From: Gammaproteobacteria bacterium
GTDB lineage: Bacteria; Pseudomonadota; Gammaproteobacteria; SZUA-229
Direction of reading: 5' to 3'
DNA: 64,000 nucleotides
NCBI GenBank assembly: GCA_026195895.1
Contig: JAPHRO010000027.1
Location: forward strand, 62,001 to 126,000
Positions 9,402 to 17,923 of the stretch are shown in pieces. A program made the position numbers and the translations under genes. Within the stretch, counting starts at the first letter, position 1. Each line of letters starts with the position of its first letter. A model generated the notes under the pieces. That model searched no databases. It was not told where the DNA came from and was given only the letters and a program-made list of their open reading frames with translations.

Positions 9402-10166
9402 TCAATCATTTTTTTTATTATCTTTAAACATTAAAAAATTATATTTATTAAACGTATACTGCATTTGAATTACCGAAATCAAAAACCCATGATAGCCATC
9501 CAGTACACCTAAACGTATTATGTAATGCCTGATAAATGCGAAAAATGTTCGCGCCAGCATTTCAGCAACATTTGTCTTGCGACCTTTTTTAAACTGGCTT
9601 TCCGCCCAGGCTTTTGCATAAGCATTGCGCTTATCCATATACTCTTCAAGCGACTGAAAAGTGTAATGCAATAGCTTGCCTTTTAAATCAATTTTTTTTG
9701 CATTCTTGCAAGCAACCGACTCATGCACAAACTTGTCATTATAGTGATAATGTTTTTTGTTATATAAGCGAACGATCCGGTCAGGATGCCAGCCGCTGTG
9801 TTTAATAAATTTATTACAAAAACTGGTTAGCCGATTAACTCTATAGACCACTTTTTCATCAGCATCTTCAATTATAGAAATAATTTCTTCACGCAATTCG
9901 TCACTAACGACTTCATCCGAGTCTAATGCCAGTATCCAGTTATTGCTTGCCTTGCTCTCCGCCAGTTGCTTCTGCGGACCAAATCCCTGCCAGTCTTCGT
10001 TAATAAAAATACAATCCGTATATTCTTTTACTATTTCCAGTGTTTTATCTGTACTTCCCGAATCAACGACAACGATTTCATCCACCCAGCTTACCGAATC
10101 AAGACAACGTCGGATTCTTTGCTCTTCATTTTTGCAAATAATAATAACTGATATCTTATTTTTCAT
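9402..10166 (-). CDS. Glycosyltransferase family 2, WaaE/KdtX-like
   Basis: A 254-residue GT-A enzyme. SVIIICKNEEQRIRRCLDSV opens the protein; DSGSTDKT lies at 36-43 and the metal/donor motif LALDSDEVVSDEL at about 79-91. The arrangement, including NEDWQGFGPQKQLA and HPDRIVRLY, is that of the WaaE/KdtX family. These enzymes add a beta-1,4-linked glucose or similar sugar to inner-core heptose of LPS. It is the first gene of the minus-strand glycan operon. The base composition is more AT-rich than neighbours, a mild hint of separate ancestry for this LPS block. Confidence 0.85.
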   Translation of the reverse strand: MKNKISVIIICKNEEQRIRRCLDSVSWVDEIVVVDSGSTDKTLEIVKEYTDCIFINEDWQGFGPQKQLAESKASNNWILALDSDEVVSDELREEIISIIEDADEKVVYRVNRLTSFCNKFIKHSGWHPDRIVRLYNKKHYHYNDKFVHESVACKNAKKIDLKGKLLHYTFQSLEEYMDKRNAYAKAWAESQFKKGRKTNVAEMLARTFFAFIRHYIIRLGVLDGYHGFLISVIQMQYTFNKYNFLMFKDNKKND

Positions 10167-10272
10167 AGTTTATTTTTGCCGGGCTGAACGAGAGTTTTTT
10201 AACTCCATATTCATCATCTGACGAACCAAAATCCTGTACAACAATTATAGAATCAGTATTATACTGAACCCC

Positions 10273-11325
10273 ATGAAACATTACCTGCTTTTTGCCAACC
10301 AGCTCTATAGCTACCCGATTCTACGGCCACTACAAAAAGCCATAAAAAGCCGCGGTGACGATGCCGCCTGGTTTATTCATGACATTCCAGACTTGCTAAC
10401 AGAAGATGACTGCCGGGCATTGAACAGCATCAAAGCCGTACAGCAATATAATCCCGCAGCGGTGTTTGTACCGACCAACTGGGTGCCGGATTTTTTCCCC
10501 GGGGTTAAAGTTGAAGTTTTTCATGGTTTCAATGTTGGCAAACGGGCCAACACCAACCAGGATCATTTTCGAATTCGTGGCCATTTTGATCTTTATTGCA
10601 CCCAGGGGCCTGATACAACCGAGCCGTTCCAGCAGCTTGCGGAGAAACATGGTTATTTTAAAATAGCAGAAACCGGCTGGTCAAAACTCGACCCAATGTT
10701 TAACTACCCAACACCGGATAAGCTCAGATCACAAATAGGCACCGACAAACCCATTATATTATTTGCCTCCACGTTCAGCCCCAAACTGACGTCTGCACCC
10801 GCACTGGCCGACACCATACGCAAATTATCCGCCACTGGCCGCTGGCACTGGATTGTGACCCTGCATCCTAAAATGGATCCGGCCATTGTCGATATTTATC
10901 GAAATATGGCGGGCGAACATCTGAGCTTTTTTGAGAGCGATCAGGAAATAATTCCGCTGTTACATGCTGCCGACGCCATGCTATGTGACACCTCGTCAAT
11001 ATTTCTGGAATACCTGTTATTAAATAAACCCGTGGTAACCTTCAACACCGCCGTGCCCGGCCCCCATGTCATCAATATACATAATACTGATGAGGTAGCA
11101 GCATCGTTGCAAACGGCACTGGAACGCCCGGCGGATTTAATGCAGGCTATCGAACAGTATGGTGACCACATTCATCCCTGTCGCGATGGTAAATCCTCCG
11201 AAAGAATTTTGCAGGCTACCGATGATTTTATTGCCCGTGATTATGCCAGCTTAAAATCCAAACCACTTAATCTGGGCCGAAAATTACAGATGCGAAAAAA
11301 GCTGGGCTACTATAAATTCAAATAA
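10273..11325 (+). CDS. CDP-glycerol glycerophosphotransferase-like protein
   Basis: A 350-residue GT-B-fold protein. The conserved motif EVFHGFNVGKR lies at about 81-91, with the histidine expected for glycerophosphate transferases. A middle ILFASTFSPKLTS block follows, then TLHPKMDP and LCDTSSIFLEYLLLNKPVV, which match the TagB/TagF nucleotide-binding end. Family knowledge: this family transfers glycerol-phosphate, ribitol-phosphate or related polyol-phosphate units from CDP donors; Gram-negative members decorate LPS or capsule. It is divergent from the WaaE-like operon with a 106-bp gap. The exact substrate is unknown, and a TarS-like or capsule transferase is possible. Confidence 0.72.
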   Translation: MKHYLLFANQLYSYPILRPLQKAIKSRGDDAAWFIHDIPDLLTEDDCRALNSIKAVQQYNPAAVFVPTNWVPDFFPGVKVEVFHGFNVGKRANTNQDHFRIRGHFDLYCTQGPDTTEPFQQLAEKHGYFKIAETGWSKLDPMFNYPTPDKLRSQIGTDKPIILFASTFSPKLTSAPALADTIRKLSATGRWHWIVTLHPKMDPAIVDIYRNMAGEHLSFFESDQEIIPLLHAADAMLCDTSSIFLEYLLLNKPVVTFNTAVPGPHVINIHNTDEVAASLQTALERPADLMQAIEQYGDHIHPCRDGKSSERILQATDDFIARDYASLKSKPLNLGRKLQMRKKLGYYKFK

Positions 11326-11354
11326 CCCAGATATTGAACTGACTGGTTTTAACA

Positions 11355-11564
11355 CTAGCCGATTAAAGTGTATTCGCAACCACAGTAAGGGCACTTGCCC
11401 TTACCGTTTTTATCGAAAGCAATAAATACCTTAGGATGCGAATCCCATAAACTACTGCCCGGCATTGGGCAATGTACCGGCAAATCATCCTGACTCACTT
11501 CGTATTGATTTTTATTATTCGGTACTTTTAAACCTGTTTGTTCCGCTGTTTGAGGATTTGGCAT
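11355..11564 (-). CDS. Zinc-finger domain protein (zf-CHCC, NDUFS6-like)
   Basis: A 69-residue protein with one CHCC zinc site: Cys32, His43, Cys58 and Cys61 (HCPMPG, SHPKVF, CPYCGCEY). Length and spacing match the zf-CHCC family, related to the mitochondrial complex I accessory subunit NDUFS6. Bacterial function is not established. It lies 9 bp downstream of ilvE and is the last gene of a glnE-ilvE-zf-CHCC operon. This order, followed by LPS core genes, recurs in gammaproteobacteria. Confidence 0.88.
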   Translation of the reverse strand: MPNPQTAEQTGLKVPNNKNQYEVSQDDLPVHCPMPGSSLWDSHPKVFIAFDKNGKGKCPYCGCEYTLIG

Positions 11565-11573
11565 AGCACACCT

Positions 11574-12503
11574 TTAGTCGTTAACCAGGGTCAACCATTC
11601 CGGATGCACATGATGACGACCATGTACAACATCGAAATATAATTTCTGTAACTTCTCGGTAATCGGTCCGCGCGAGCCACCACCAATTGAGCGATTATCA
11701 ACTTCACGGATCGGCGTTACTTCGGCAGCAGTACCGGTAAAAAAGGCTTCATCCGCAATATAAACTTCATCACGGGTTATGCGCTTTTCTTTTATCTCGA
11801 TGCCCAGCTCTTTACAAAAAGTGAAAATAGTATTGCGTGTTATACCATTAAGCGCCGAGGTTAAATCGGGCGTATATATAACACCGTCTTTTACAACAAA
11901 AATATTTTCGCCACTGCCTTCTGCCACATAACCTTCGTTATCCAGTAGCATGGCTTCATCATAACCATCGGTCAACGCTTCCTGTAAAGCCAGCATCGAG
12001 TTGATGTAATGACCATTTGCCTTGGCTTTACACATGCTGATATTGACATGATGGCGGGTGTAGGACGAGGTACGAATACGAATACCTTTCTCAAGATTAT
12101 CCGCGCCCAGATAGGCGCCCCATTCCCAGGCTGCGACCATGACATGGGTCTTCAAGTTATCGGCACGCAAGCCCATACCTTCAGCGCCATAAAAGGCCAT
12201 CGGCCGGAGATAGGCAGACTCAAGATTATTGTCACGGACGACAGTGCGCTGGGCTTCATTAATCGTTGCTTTATCAAATGGCATATCCATATTCATAATG
12301 TGCGCAGAATCAAACAGGCGATCCGTATGCGCCTGTAAACGAAAAATTGCCGTACCCTGTTCTGCTTTGTATGCACGTACGCCTTCGAACACACCCATGC
12401 CATAATGCAATGTGTGGGTTAATACATGAACTTTGGCATCTCTCCAGGGCACCAGCTCCCCATCAAACCAAATTACACCATCGCGATCAGCCATGGTTGC
12501 CAT
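11574..12503 (-). CDS. ilvE: Branched-chain amino acid aminotransferase
   Basis: A 309-residue fold-type IV PLP enzyme. It catalyses the last step of Ile, Leu and Val synthesis by transferring an amino group from glutamate to the 2-oxo acids, in the cytoplasm. Seen: the early GVIWFDGELVPWRDAKVHVLTHTLHYG block; the region CKAKANGHYINSMLA, containing the candidate PLP lysine (about 160-175); EGSGENIFVVKDG; and the C-terminal phosphate-binding FFTGTAAEVTPI. It starts 16 bp after glnE stops, so the pair is probably co-transcribed, joining amino-acid and nitrogen control. Confidence 0.95.
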   Translation of the reverse strand: MATMADRDGVIWFDGELVPWRDAKVHVLTHTLHYGMGVFEGVRAYKAEQGTAIFRLQAHTDRLFDSAHIMNMDMPFDKATINEAQRTVVRDNNLESAYLRPMAFYGAEGMGLRADNLKTHVMVAAWEWGAYLGADNLEKGIRIRTSSYTRHHVNISMCKAKANGHYINSMLALQEALTDGYDEAMLLDNEGYVAEGSGENIFVVKDGVIYTPDLTSALNGITRNTIFTFCKELGIEIKEKRITRDEVYIADEAFFTGTAAEVTPIREVDNRSIGGGSRGPITEKLQKLYFDVVHGRHHVHPEWLTLVND

Positions 12504-12519
12504 ACTTCTTTCTCCTAAA

Positions 12520-15447
12520 CTAACTGCCGGGATTTTCCAGCAGATTGTGCCAAATCTGTTTTACATATTCACGTTGCGGCTGAAATTCGCTGCCATCCAG
12601 TGACGATGACTGTTCCTGCAATGCCCGTTGATGCAAACGCGCACGATACATTTGATAGGCTTCACTCAAATGCCTGAGCTGTGCTGCCTCTATTTCACCC
12701 GACTCATACAAGGCCTGTAATAATTGTCGTGTGGCGGTTTCATCCAGCAATTCTGGATGCCGTGACGCCGCCGCCAATACCTTAAACTGGGTGATAAATT
12801 CGATATCAACAATGCCACCGGCATCCTGCTTCAAATGGAACACCTCGGCTGTTTTGCTGCCCAGAGATTCCCGCATCTTCTGGCGCATTTCAATCACGTC
12901 ATTTTGCAGTGTGGGCAAATCTCTGTCACGGCATAATACCGAACGCCGAATTCTATCAAATTCCTCAGCAAGATGCGTGTTTCCGTACACCACACGCGCC
13001 CGAATTAATGCCTGATGCTCCCAGGTCCAGGCTTTTTCCTGCTGATATTTCTCGAAAGCCGCCAGGCTGCTGACCAGCATGCCAGATGCACCATCGGGAC
13101 GCAGCCGCATATCGACTTCATACAGTCGACCATTGGCGGTCTGGGTGCCCAGAATATGAATTACCCGTTGAGCAACCCGGGCAAAAAACACCGGGTTATC
13201 GAGGCTGCGCTGGCCATCGGTCAGCTGATTTTCGCCTCGGCTATCGTGTAAAAACACAATATCGAGATCAGAGCTGTAACCCAGTTCGTGACCACCCATT
13301 TTCCCATAGGCAACAATGGCCATGCTCGGTTCATACTCCTCGCCATCAATGATACATTGCGGTTTACCATGGCGCTGACTCATATGCTGCCACGCCAGCT
13401 CCATCGCTTTTTGCACCAGCACTTCGCCGATCTGAGTCAAATGATCGCTGACGTCAAACACCTGCATACCGGCCGCCACATCCATAGTGGCAACTTTTAA
13501 CACCTGCGCCTGTTTGAATTTACGCAATATTTCCATTTGCAATTCTTCATCATCCACCGCCTGCTCCATCTGGGCATCCAGTTCACGCTTAAGCTCCCCG
13601 CTATTGGGGATTTCATACATGGCACGTGGATCCAGCAATTCATCCAGCAAAATCGGATAGCGGGTCACCAGATGTGCAATCCAGGGACTGGCGGCGCACA
13701 GGGTCACTAATTGTGTCAGGGCAATGGGATATTCGATTAATAGCGCCAGATAAACGCTTCGCCGCACCACCGCCAGCAACAGATTCAACAGTCGCTGGAT
13801 AACGATACCGGCATGCTCCTGCCCCACCAGCTCAGCCAGTAATAACGGCATCAACTTATCCAGTCGCTGACGTGAGGCACCTTGCAGTGCTTTAATTTGT
13901 GCGGCCTGTTTAAAGCTGATCAACTGGCGATAAACTTCTTCCGCATCCGAAATATTTTCCTGTTCGATTATTTCCAGCGCATGCCCCTCATCGAGAGGAT
14001 CACGCCATACCGAAGCCAGCGCGTTGCCGGTGGCATTCTCATCCTCGCTGAACTGGGGAACCGCAAACACCTGAATAAAATGATTATGCACCCGTTGCCG
14101 GTGCGCCGCCGTTGCTGCCAGTAAGGCGGGCCAGCTTTCCGCATCCATGGCCAGTACCATACTTTGCTGGATCAGTTCATCATCCGGTAGATTATGGGTC
14201 TGGCCATCGGCATACATCTGCAGGCGATTTTCCAGTCGCCGCAAAAAATCATAACTGTCGGCCAGCTCCGCACTGGCCTGCTCCGACATGTAGCCCTTGT
14301 TTGCCAGCAGGGCCAGCACCTGCAAAATACTGCGCACCTGCAACTCGGCATCACCACCACCGCGGATCAACTGGAAGGTCTGGCCAATAAATTCAATTTC
14401 ACGAATGCCCCCGGCACCCAGTTTTATATTGTTCTCATTGCCTTTGCGTTTTATTTCTGCGGCAATCATCGCTTTCATATCGCGAATCGCCTCAAAGGCA
14501 CCAAAATCAAGATAGCGTCGATAGACAAAAGGTTTAAGCATGGCCATCAGCTCAGCACCCGCCTTGCGATCACCGCCGATAACCCGCGCCTTGATCATGG
14601 CATAACGCTCCCAGTCACGGCCCTGGGTCTGGTAATAATGCTCCATACCGGCAAAGCTCATCACCAGCGGGCCACTGTCGCCATAGGGCCGCAACCGCAT
14701 ATCGACACGGAACACAAAACCGTCGGCGGTTACGTCATTCAATGCTTTTATAAATCGCTGGCCGAGCTGGGTAAAAAACTGGCTATTGGCCATGGCTCTA
14801 CGGGTCGAAGATTCGCTGCGCGTCTCACCTTCTTCTTCAAAGGCAAAAATCAGATCAATATCGGATGAAAAATTCAGTTCATGGCCACCCAGCTTACCCA
14901 TACCCAGCACAATCAGTCGTAGCTCATCACCATTGGCATTACTGGGGGTGCCCCGGTGCTGACACAAATCCTGATACAGACATTCCAGTGTCTGATCGAC
15001 ACATGACTCGGCAAGATCGGTCAGATTGCGCAGCGTTTCAGTGGTAGCCGCCAGACCCGCAAGATCACGCCAGGCAATACGCATCATCTGTTGCTGCCGA
15101 AACAGGCGCAGGCTTTTCATCAGGGCATGATCGTAAATGGCTGAATCCGTGGTGGTGGCCACAGCAGCCAGCTTCGTCGCCAGTGCCGACTGGTAATCGT
15201 CAAATGCCATGGAACGGTTTAAGCCATCGTCCTGAATCAGTTCAAACCATAAGTCTGGATTGCGGCAACAACTGGTGGCGATAAAATCACTGCAGGCCCA
15301 GATTTTTCCTAACAGGGATAAATCAACGCCGGGGTCTGAAGACAGGTTCTGTTTTTCACATGCCTGCAACCAGTTTTCCCAATGGGTAGAGAGTTTTTCG
15401 TGTAATGATTTTGGGATACCGTTTTTAGATAATACTGAGTTGGGCAA
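12520..15447 (-). CDS. glnE: Bifunctional glutamine synthetase adenylyltransferase/adenylyl-removing enzyme
   Basis: A 975-residue protein (E. coli GlnE is 946). Two nucleotidyltransferase domains are visible, each with a G-x-S/D-x-D metal motif: GKLGGHELNFSSDIDLIFAF near residue 177 (adenylyl-removing) and GKMGGHELGYSSDLDIVFLH near residue 690 (adenylyl-transferring). Each is followed by a helical PII-UTase-like domain. Role: it reversibly adenylylates glutamine synthetase in response to PII proteins and glutamine. It is the first gene of the glnE-ilvE-zf operon; the 228 bp upstream hold the promoter and the terminator of the preceding gene. Confidence 0.97.
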   Translation of the reverse strand: MPNSVLSKNGIPKSLHEKLSTHWENWLQACEKQNLSSDPGVDLSLLGKIWACSDFIATSCCRNPDLWFELIQDDGLNRSMAFDDYQSALATKLAAVATTTDSAIYDHALMKSLRLFRQQQMMRIAWRDLAGLAATTETLRNLTDLAESCVDQTLECLYQDLCQHRGTPSNANGDELRLIVLGMGKLGGHELNFSSDIDLIFAFEEEGETRSESSTRRAMANSQFFTQLGQRFIKALNDVTADGFVFRVDMRLRPYGDSGPLVMSFAGMEHYYQTQGRDWERYAMIKARVIGGDRKAGAELMAMLKPFVYRRYLDFGAFEAIRDMKAMIAAEIKRKGNENNIKLGAGGIREIEFIGQTFQLIRGGGDAELQVRSILQVLALLANKGYMSEQASAELADSYDFLRRLENRLQMYADGQTHNLPDDELIQQSMVLAMDAESWPALLAATAAHRQRVHNHFIQVFAVPQFSEDENATGNALASVWRDPLDEGHALEIIEQENISDAEEVYRQLISFKQAAQIKALQGASRQRLDKLMPLLLAELVGQEHAGIVIQRLLNLLLAVVRRSVYLALLIEYPIALTQLVTLCAASPWIAHLVTRYPILLDELLDPRAMYEIPNSGELKRELDAQMEQAVDDEELQMEILRKFKQAQVLKVATMDVAAGMQVFDVSDHLTQIGEVLVQKAMELAWQHMSQRHGKPQCIIDGEEYEPSMAIVAYGKMGGHELGYSSDLDIVFLHDSRGENQLTDGQRSLDNPVFFARVAQRVIHILGTQTANGRLYEVDMRLRPDGASGMLVSSLAAFEKYQQEKAWTWEHQALIRARVVYGNTHLAEEFDRIRRSVLCRDRDLPTLQNDVIEMRQKMRESLGSKTAEVFHLKQDAGGIVDIEFITQFKVLAAASRHPELLDETATRQLLQALYESGEIEAAQLRHLSEAYQMYRARLHQRALQEQSSSLDGSEFQPQREYVKQIWHNLLENPGS

Positions 15448-15579
15448 CTTGCCACCTGACTTTGAATAACTAATACACTGAAGAAATATATACCATATAC
15501 CTGTTTAGACAAAGGCAATTTGATCAATATAAATAATTCCTCATTGCTCCCACGACATTTTCTGATCACATAACATAAA

Positions 15580-15616
15580 ATTAAAAAAGACCAGGGAATC
15601 CCGGTCTTTTTTATAC
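15580..15616 (-). terminator. Rho-independent terminator after the 15676-16533 gene
   Basis: An inverted repeat, AAAAGACC-A-GGGA / TCCCGGTCTTTT, with one bulged base and a tight loop is flanked by A- and T-runs on both sides. It should therefore stop transcription from either strand. The minus-strand gene ending at 15676 lies just upstream and is the natural user. It insulates glnE from that gene. Confidence 0.8.
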
Positions 15617-15675
15617 ATTGAGAAAATTTGATTTACTGATCACCAAATTTGGTTCATCACAAAAAATTCATAGCG

Positions 15676-16533
15676 TTAAAAAAAACCAAAACCAGAGTTG
15701 TTGGGCTCAACCGCAGTTTTATCACCCCCGTATATAATGGGGCCATCAGGTCTCGCAGGCGGCTCACTTTCCTGTACCGTTTGCACAGTATAGGTAGTAC
15801 TGGCCAGAACAGTAAGCCCCTGGTTAATATTATATAAACTAACCTGATAGTCACCTTCCACCCAACCACCTTTGGGCCTCATTGATACATATTTTTGCAA
15901 TTCCTCTGGCACAAAAGCCATTTTCTTGAATAACATAATTTTACCTGTCGATAAATTCGTCCACTTCACTAATGTTTTTTCAAGCTTATCTGAGGTAGAT
16001 AAATGTGCATAGAGTGTGTCATATTGCTTAATATTCAAAAATTCACTCGCGTAGTCAACATGCTCTGGAATCGTGGTAACGGCCACTGTACCCGTTACCA
16101 TTGATGTATCTATCTCCTCGTCACCTAAGGCTATTTCTGTTAAGCGCAACGCCATTTGCTTTTTATTTTCGATACCAGCCAGATCATCTTCCTTGAACAT
16201 CAACAATAATTTTTCTAATAATTCTTCATCACTCATTGAATTGATTTTCTCATGCAAACTGGGCTTTGCTAGCAAGGCAGCAATTTCATTTTTCTTGCCC
16301 GACAACAACGAACTCAGTGACTCGTTCATTTCCTGCAAATATTTTATGGTTGAATCAGATTCTGCCAAGCGCTGCATGAACCGTCGGATTTCATGTTCAT
16401 GCTCCACATCACCATTAACTATCGATTCGGGAAGATCATTCAACTCGGATAAAACTATGTTTTCTGGTGCCAGATAATAACCGGACAAAACACCCAGTAA
16501 AAATACAATAATATACATCGCAAAATTTTTCAT
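15676..16533 (-). CDS. Membrane-anchored protein of unknown function
   Basis: A 285-residue protein I do not recognise. An N-terminal hydrophobic segment (about 5-24, MYIIVFLLGVLSGYYLAP) looks like an uncleaved signal anchor, putting the rest in the periplasm. Residues about 45-100 are a charged, probably coiled-coil stretch (RRFMQRLAESDSTIKYLQEM). The C-terminal half is likely beta-rich (GGWVEGDYQVSLYNINQGLTV), reminiscent of domains binding extracellular ligands. The last residues are Pro/Gly/Asn-rich (EPNNSGFGFF). It is monocistronic: a terminator follows it and another (16615-16652) precedes it. Confidence 0.7.
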   Translation of the reverse strand: MKNFAMYIIVFLLGVLSGYYLAPENIVLSELNDLPESIVNGDVEHEHEIRRFMQRLAESDSTIKYLQEMNESLSSLLSGKKNEIAALLAKPSLHEKINSMSDEELLEKLLLMFKEDDLAGIENKKQMALRLTEIALGDEEIDTSMVTGTVAVTTIPEHVDYASEFLNIKQYDTLYAHLSTSDKLEKTLVKWTNLSTGKIMLFKKMAFVPEELQKYVSMRPKGGWVEGDYQVSLYNINQGLTVLASTTYTVQTVQESEPPARPDGPIIYGGDKTAVEPNNSGFGFF

Positions 16534-16614
16534 AATAAAACAGACTAATACGAGATAAGTACACAGATCACCTGGTCAAATAGAATAATGACCTGTTTTA
16601 TATTTATTTCAAAT

Positions 16615-16652
16615 AAAAAAAATGCGGATATCTAGATATCCGCATTTTTTAT
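16615..16652. terminator. Perfect bidirectional terminator
   Basis: A perfect palindrome AATGCGGATATCT/AGATATCCGCATT, centred between 16633 and 16634, is preceded by A-run and followed by T-run. It can fold as a 9-bp stem with a CTAG loop in either direction. It ends the small lipoprotein transcript (minus strand) before the next minus-strand gene. Confidence 0.88.
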
Positions 16653-16697
16653 CTTCATATATAAATCATAAAAAATATTTCATGATTTAAATACAGC

Positions 16698-16903
16698 TTA
16701 GTTACAGTTAGCCGAAGCCTGGCATTCAGCTATGGTATTCCAACAGAAATTAGGCTCATTGTCACAAGAATAACTACCTGAATTACAAGTCCAGGTAGTC
16801 GCTGAACTTTCATGTATACATGCACTACCGTCATCACTATCACTACAACCATACATCAACATCATAGGCAAAACCAAAGCCAGCAATTTAATTATTTTCA
16901 CAC
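16698..16903 (-). CDS. Small cysteine-rich lipoprotein, unknown function
   Basis: A 67-residue product from a GTG start at 16903, chosen because AGGAG sits 7 bases upstream; a TTG two codons earlier is too close to it. A lysine-containing hydrophobic leader ends in LMYGC, a weak lipobox with Cys near residue 19. The mature part of about 49 residues has eight cysteines including the lipidated one (CIHES, WTCNSG, YSCDNEPNFCW, AECQASANC), suggesting a compact disulfide-bonded fold. No family is recognised. It is monocistronic with a strong terminator after it. Confidence 0.65.
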
Positions 16904-17061
16904 TCAAACTCCTATTTTTTTGTCGCTGGCATCACACCAGCTTTTAATTTGGTCACATTGAATAATAGCTTCATGCGGGAACATGTCAATTATTTAATGG
17001 CTAAAATGAACTTTCAGAAACAGGCATTGTCATCCGACGCCATTTTGGTACAACTGATGAA

Positions 17062-17096
17062 ACAAAAAAACCACCCGAACGGGTGGCTTTTTTTAT
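17062..17096. terminator. Bidirectional terminator downstream of the TerB/DnaJ gene
   Basis: The stem CCACCC (17071-17076) and GGGTGG (17081-17086) with a GAAC loop is flanked by seven A on one side and seven T on the other. It lies 36 bp beyond the stop codon of the minus-strand co-chaperone gene and can act in both directions. Confidence 0.88.
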
Positions 17097-17131
17097 TAAC
17101 ACGATGTCATTTTGCAAATAGCAAACAGTGA

Positions 17132-17923
17132 TCAAATAATCTTCTTCGCCTTACACAGAATCTCATAAGCCTGCTTGATTTCCTGCACCATTTCAGTGGC
17201 CGCATCCACATCCGCCTGCGGCGCGCCATTGGCGAGCATTTTATCCGGGTGATGCTGACTCATTTTGCGTCGATAGGCCTGCTTGATATCCTGCCTGCTG
17301 GTCCAGCGCGTGACATTAAGCAATTCACAGGCATCTGCCAGGCTCATTGGCTGCTGCCGACGCGTTGCCGGCTGGTAGTTCTGACCCAGTTTATCGGTAC
17401 GTACCCGACGTTCGATGCGACCATAAATCGAGTGGGAAACATCCAGCCGTTTGCACATGCGCGATAACAGCGTTTCTTCTTTTTCCGTCAGGGCGCCATC
17501 GGCAAAAGCCGCCTGTAACTGAATTTCGATAAATATCTGTAACACGCTGACACGGTGACGGCATAATCTGAAAAACCGGTTAAGCACGGTATCCAGATTG
17601 AAATCTGATTGTTTGCCCTCGTTGAACAGGCGAATCGCCAGTCGTTTCTGGCCGGGATCTAATTTCAGATGATCCATCACCGAATTGGCCAGGGCGATTT
17701 CTTTCTCATGGATTCGACCATCGACTTTGGCCAGTCGCCCCATGGCGGCAAAGGTGGTGATAAAGAATGCGGTTTGAACCTGCCCGGTGTAGTCAGATTT
17801 TTCCAGGGTAGTGACATATTCCTGCCACCAGTCGTCGAGGGAGTCGCCAAATAATCGCTCGGAGAGCGCTTCAGGCGTAAATGAACGGAATGTCTGGGTT
17901 ACAACTTCTGCAAATCGAGCCAA
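17132..17923 (-). CDS. TerB-DnaJ domain co-chaperone (DjlA-like, no membrane anchor)
   Basis: A 263-residue protein. The middle is a TerB-like helical domain (about 50-165: MGRLAKVDGRIHEKEIALANSVM, FADGALTEKEETLLSRMCKRL). The end is a J-domain with its HPD triad in SQHHPDKML (near residue 230), needed to stimulate DnaK. This is the architecture of DjlA, but the N-terminal transmembrane segment of E. coli DjlA is absent: MARFAEVVTQTFRSF is not hydrophobic enough. The protein may thus be soluble, or the family differs here. It stands alone, with a terminator after it. Confidence 0.8.
   Translation of the reverse strand: MARFAEVVTQTFRSFTPEALSERLFGDSLDDWWQEYVTTLEKSDYTGQVQTAFFITTFAAMGRLAKVDGRIHEKEIALANSVMDHLKLDPGQKRLAIRLFNEGKQSDFNLDTVLNRFFRLCRHRVSVLQIFIEIQLQAAFADGALTEKEETLLSRMCKRLDVSHSIYGRIERRVRTDKLGQNYQPATRRQQPMSLADACELLNVTRWTSRQDIKQAYRRKMSQHHPDKMLANGAPQADVDAATEMVQEIKQAYEILCKAKKII

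Noticed and set aside
14194-14868. 224-residue ORF antisense to glnE
   Set aside because: Shadow frame of glnE; composition mirrors the real gene and no start signal exists.
16949-17131. 60-residue plus-strand ORF before the co-chaperone gene
   Set aside because: It runs through the strong terminator hairpin at 17071-17086 and has no ribosome-binding site.
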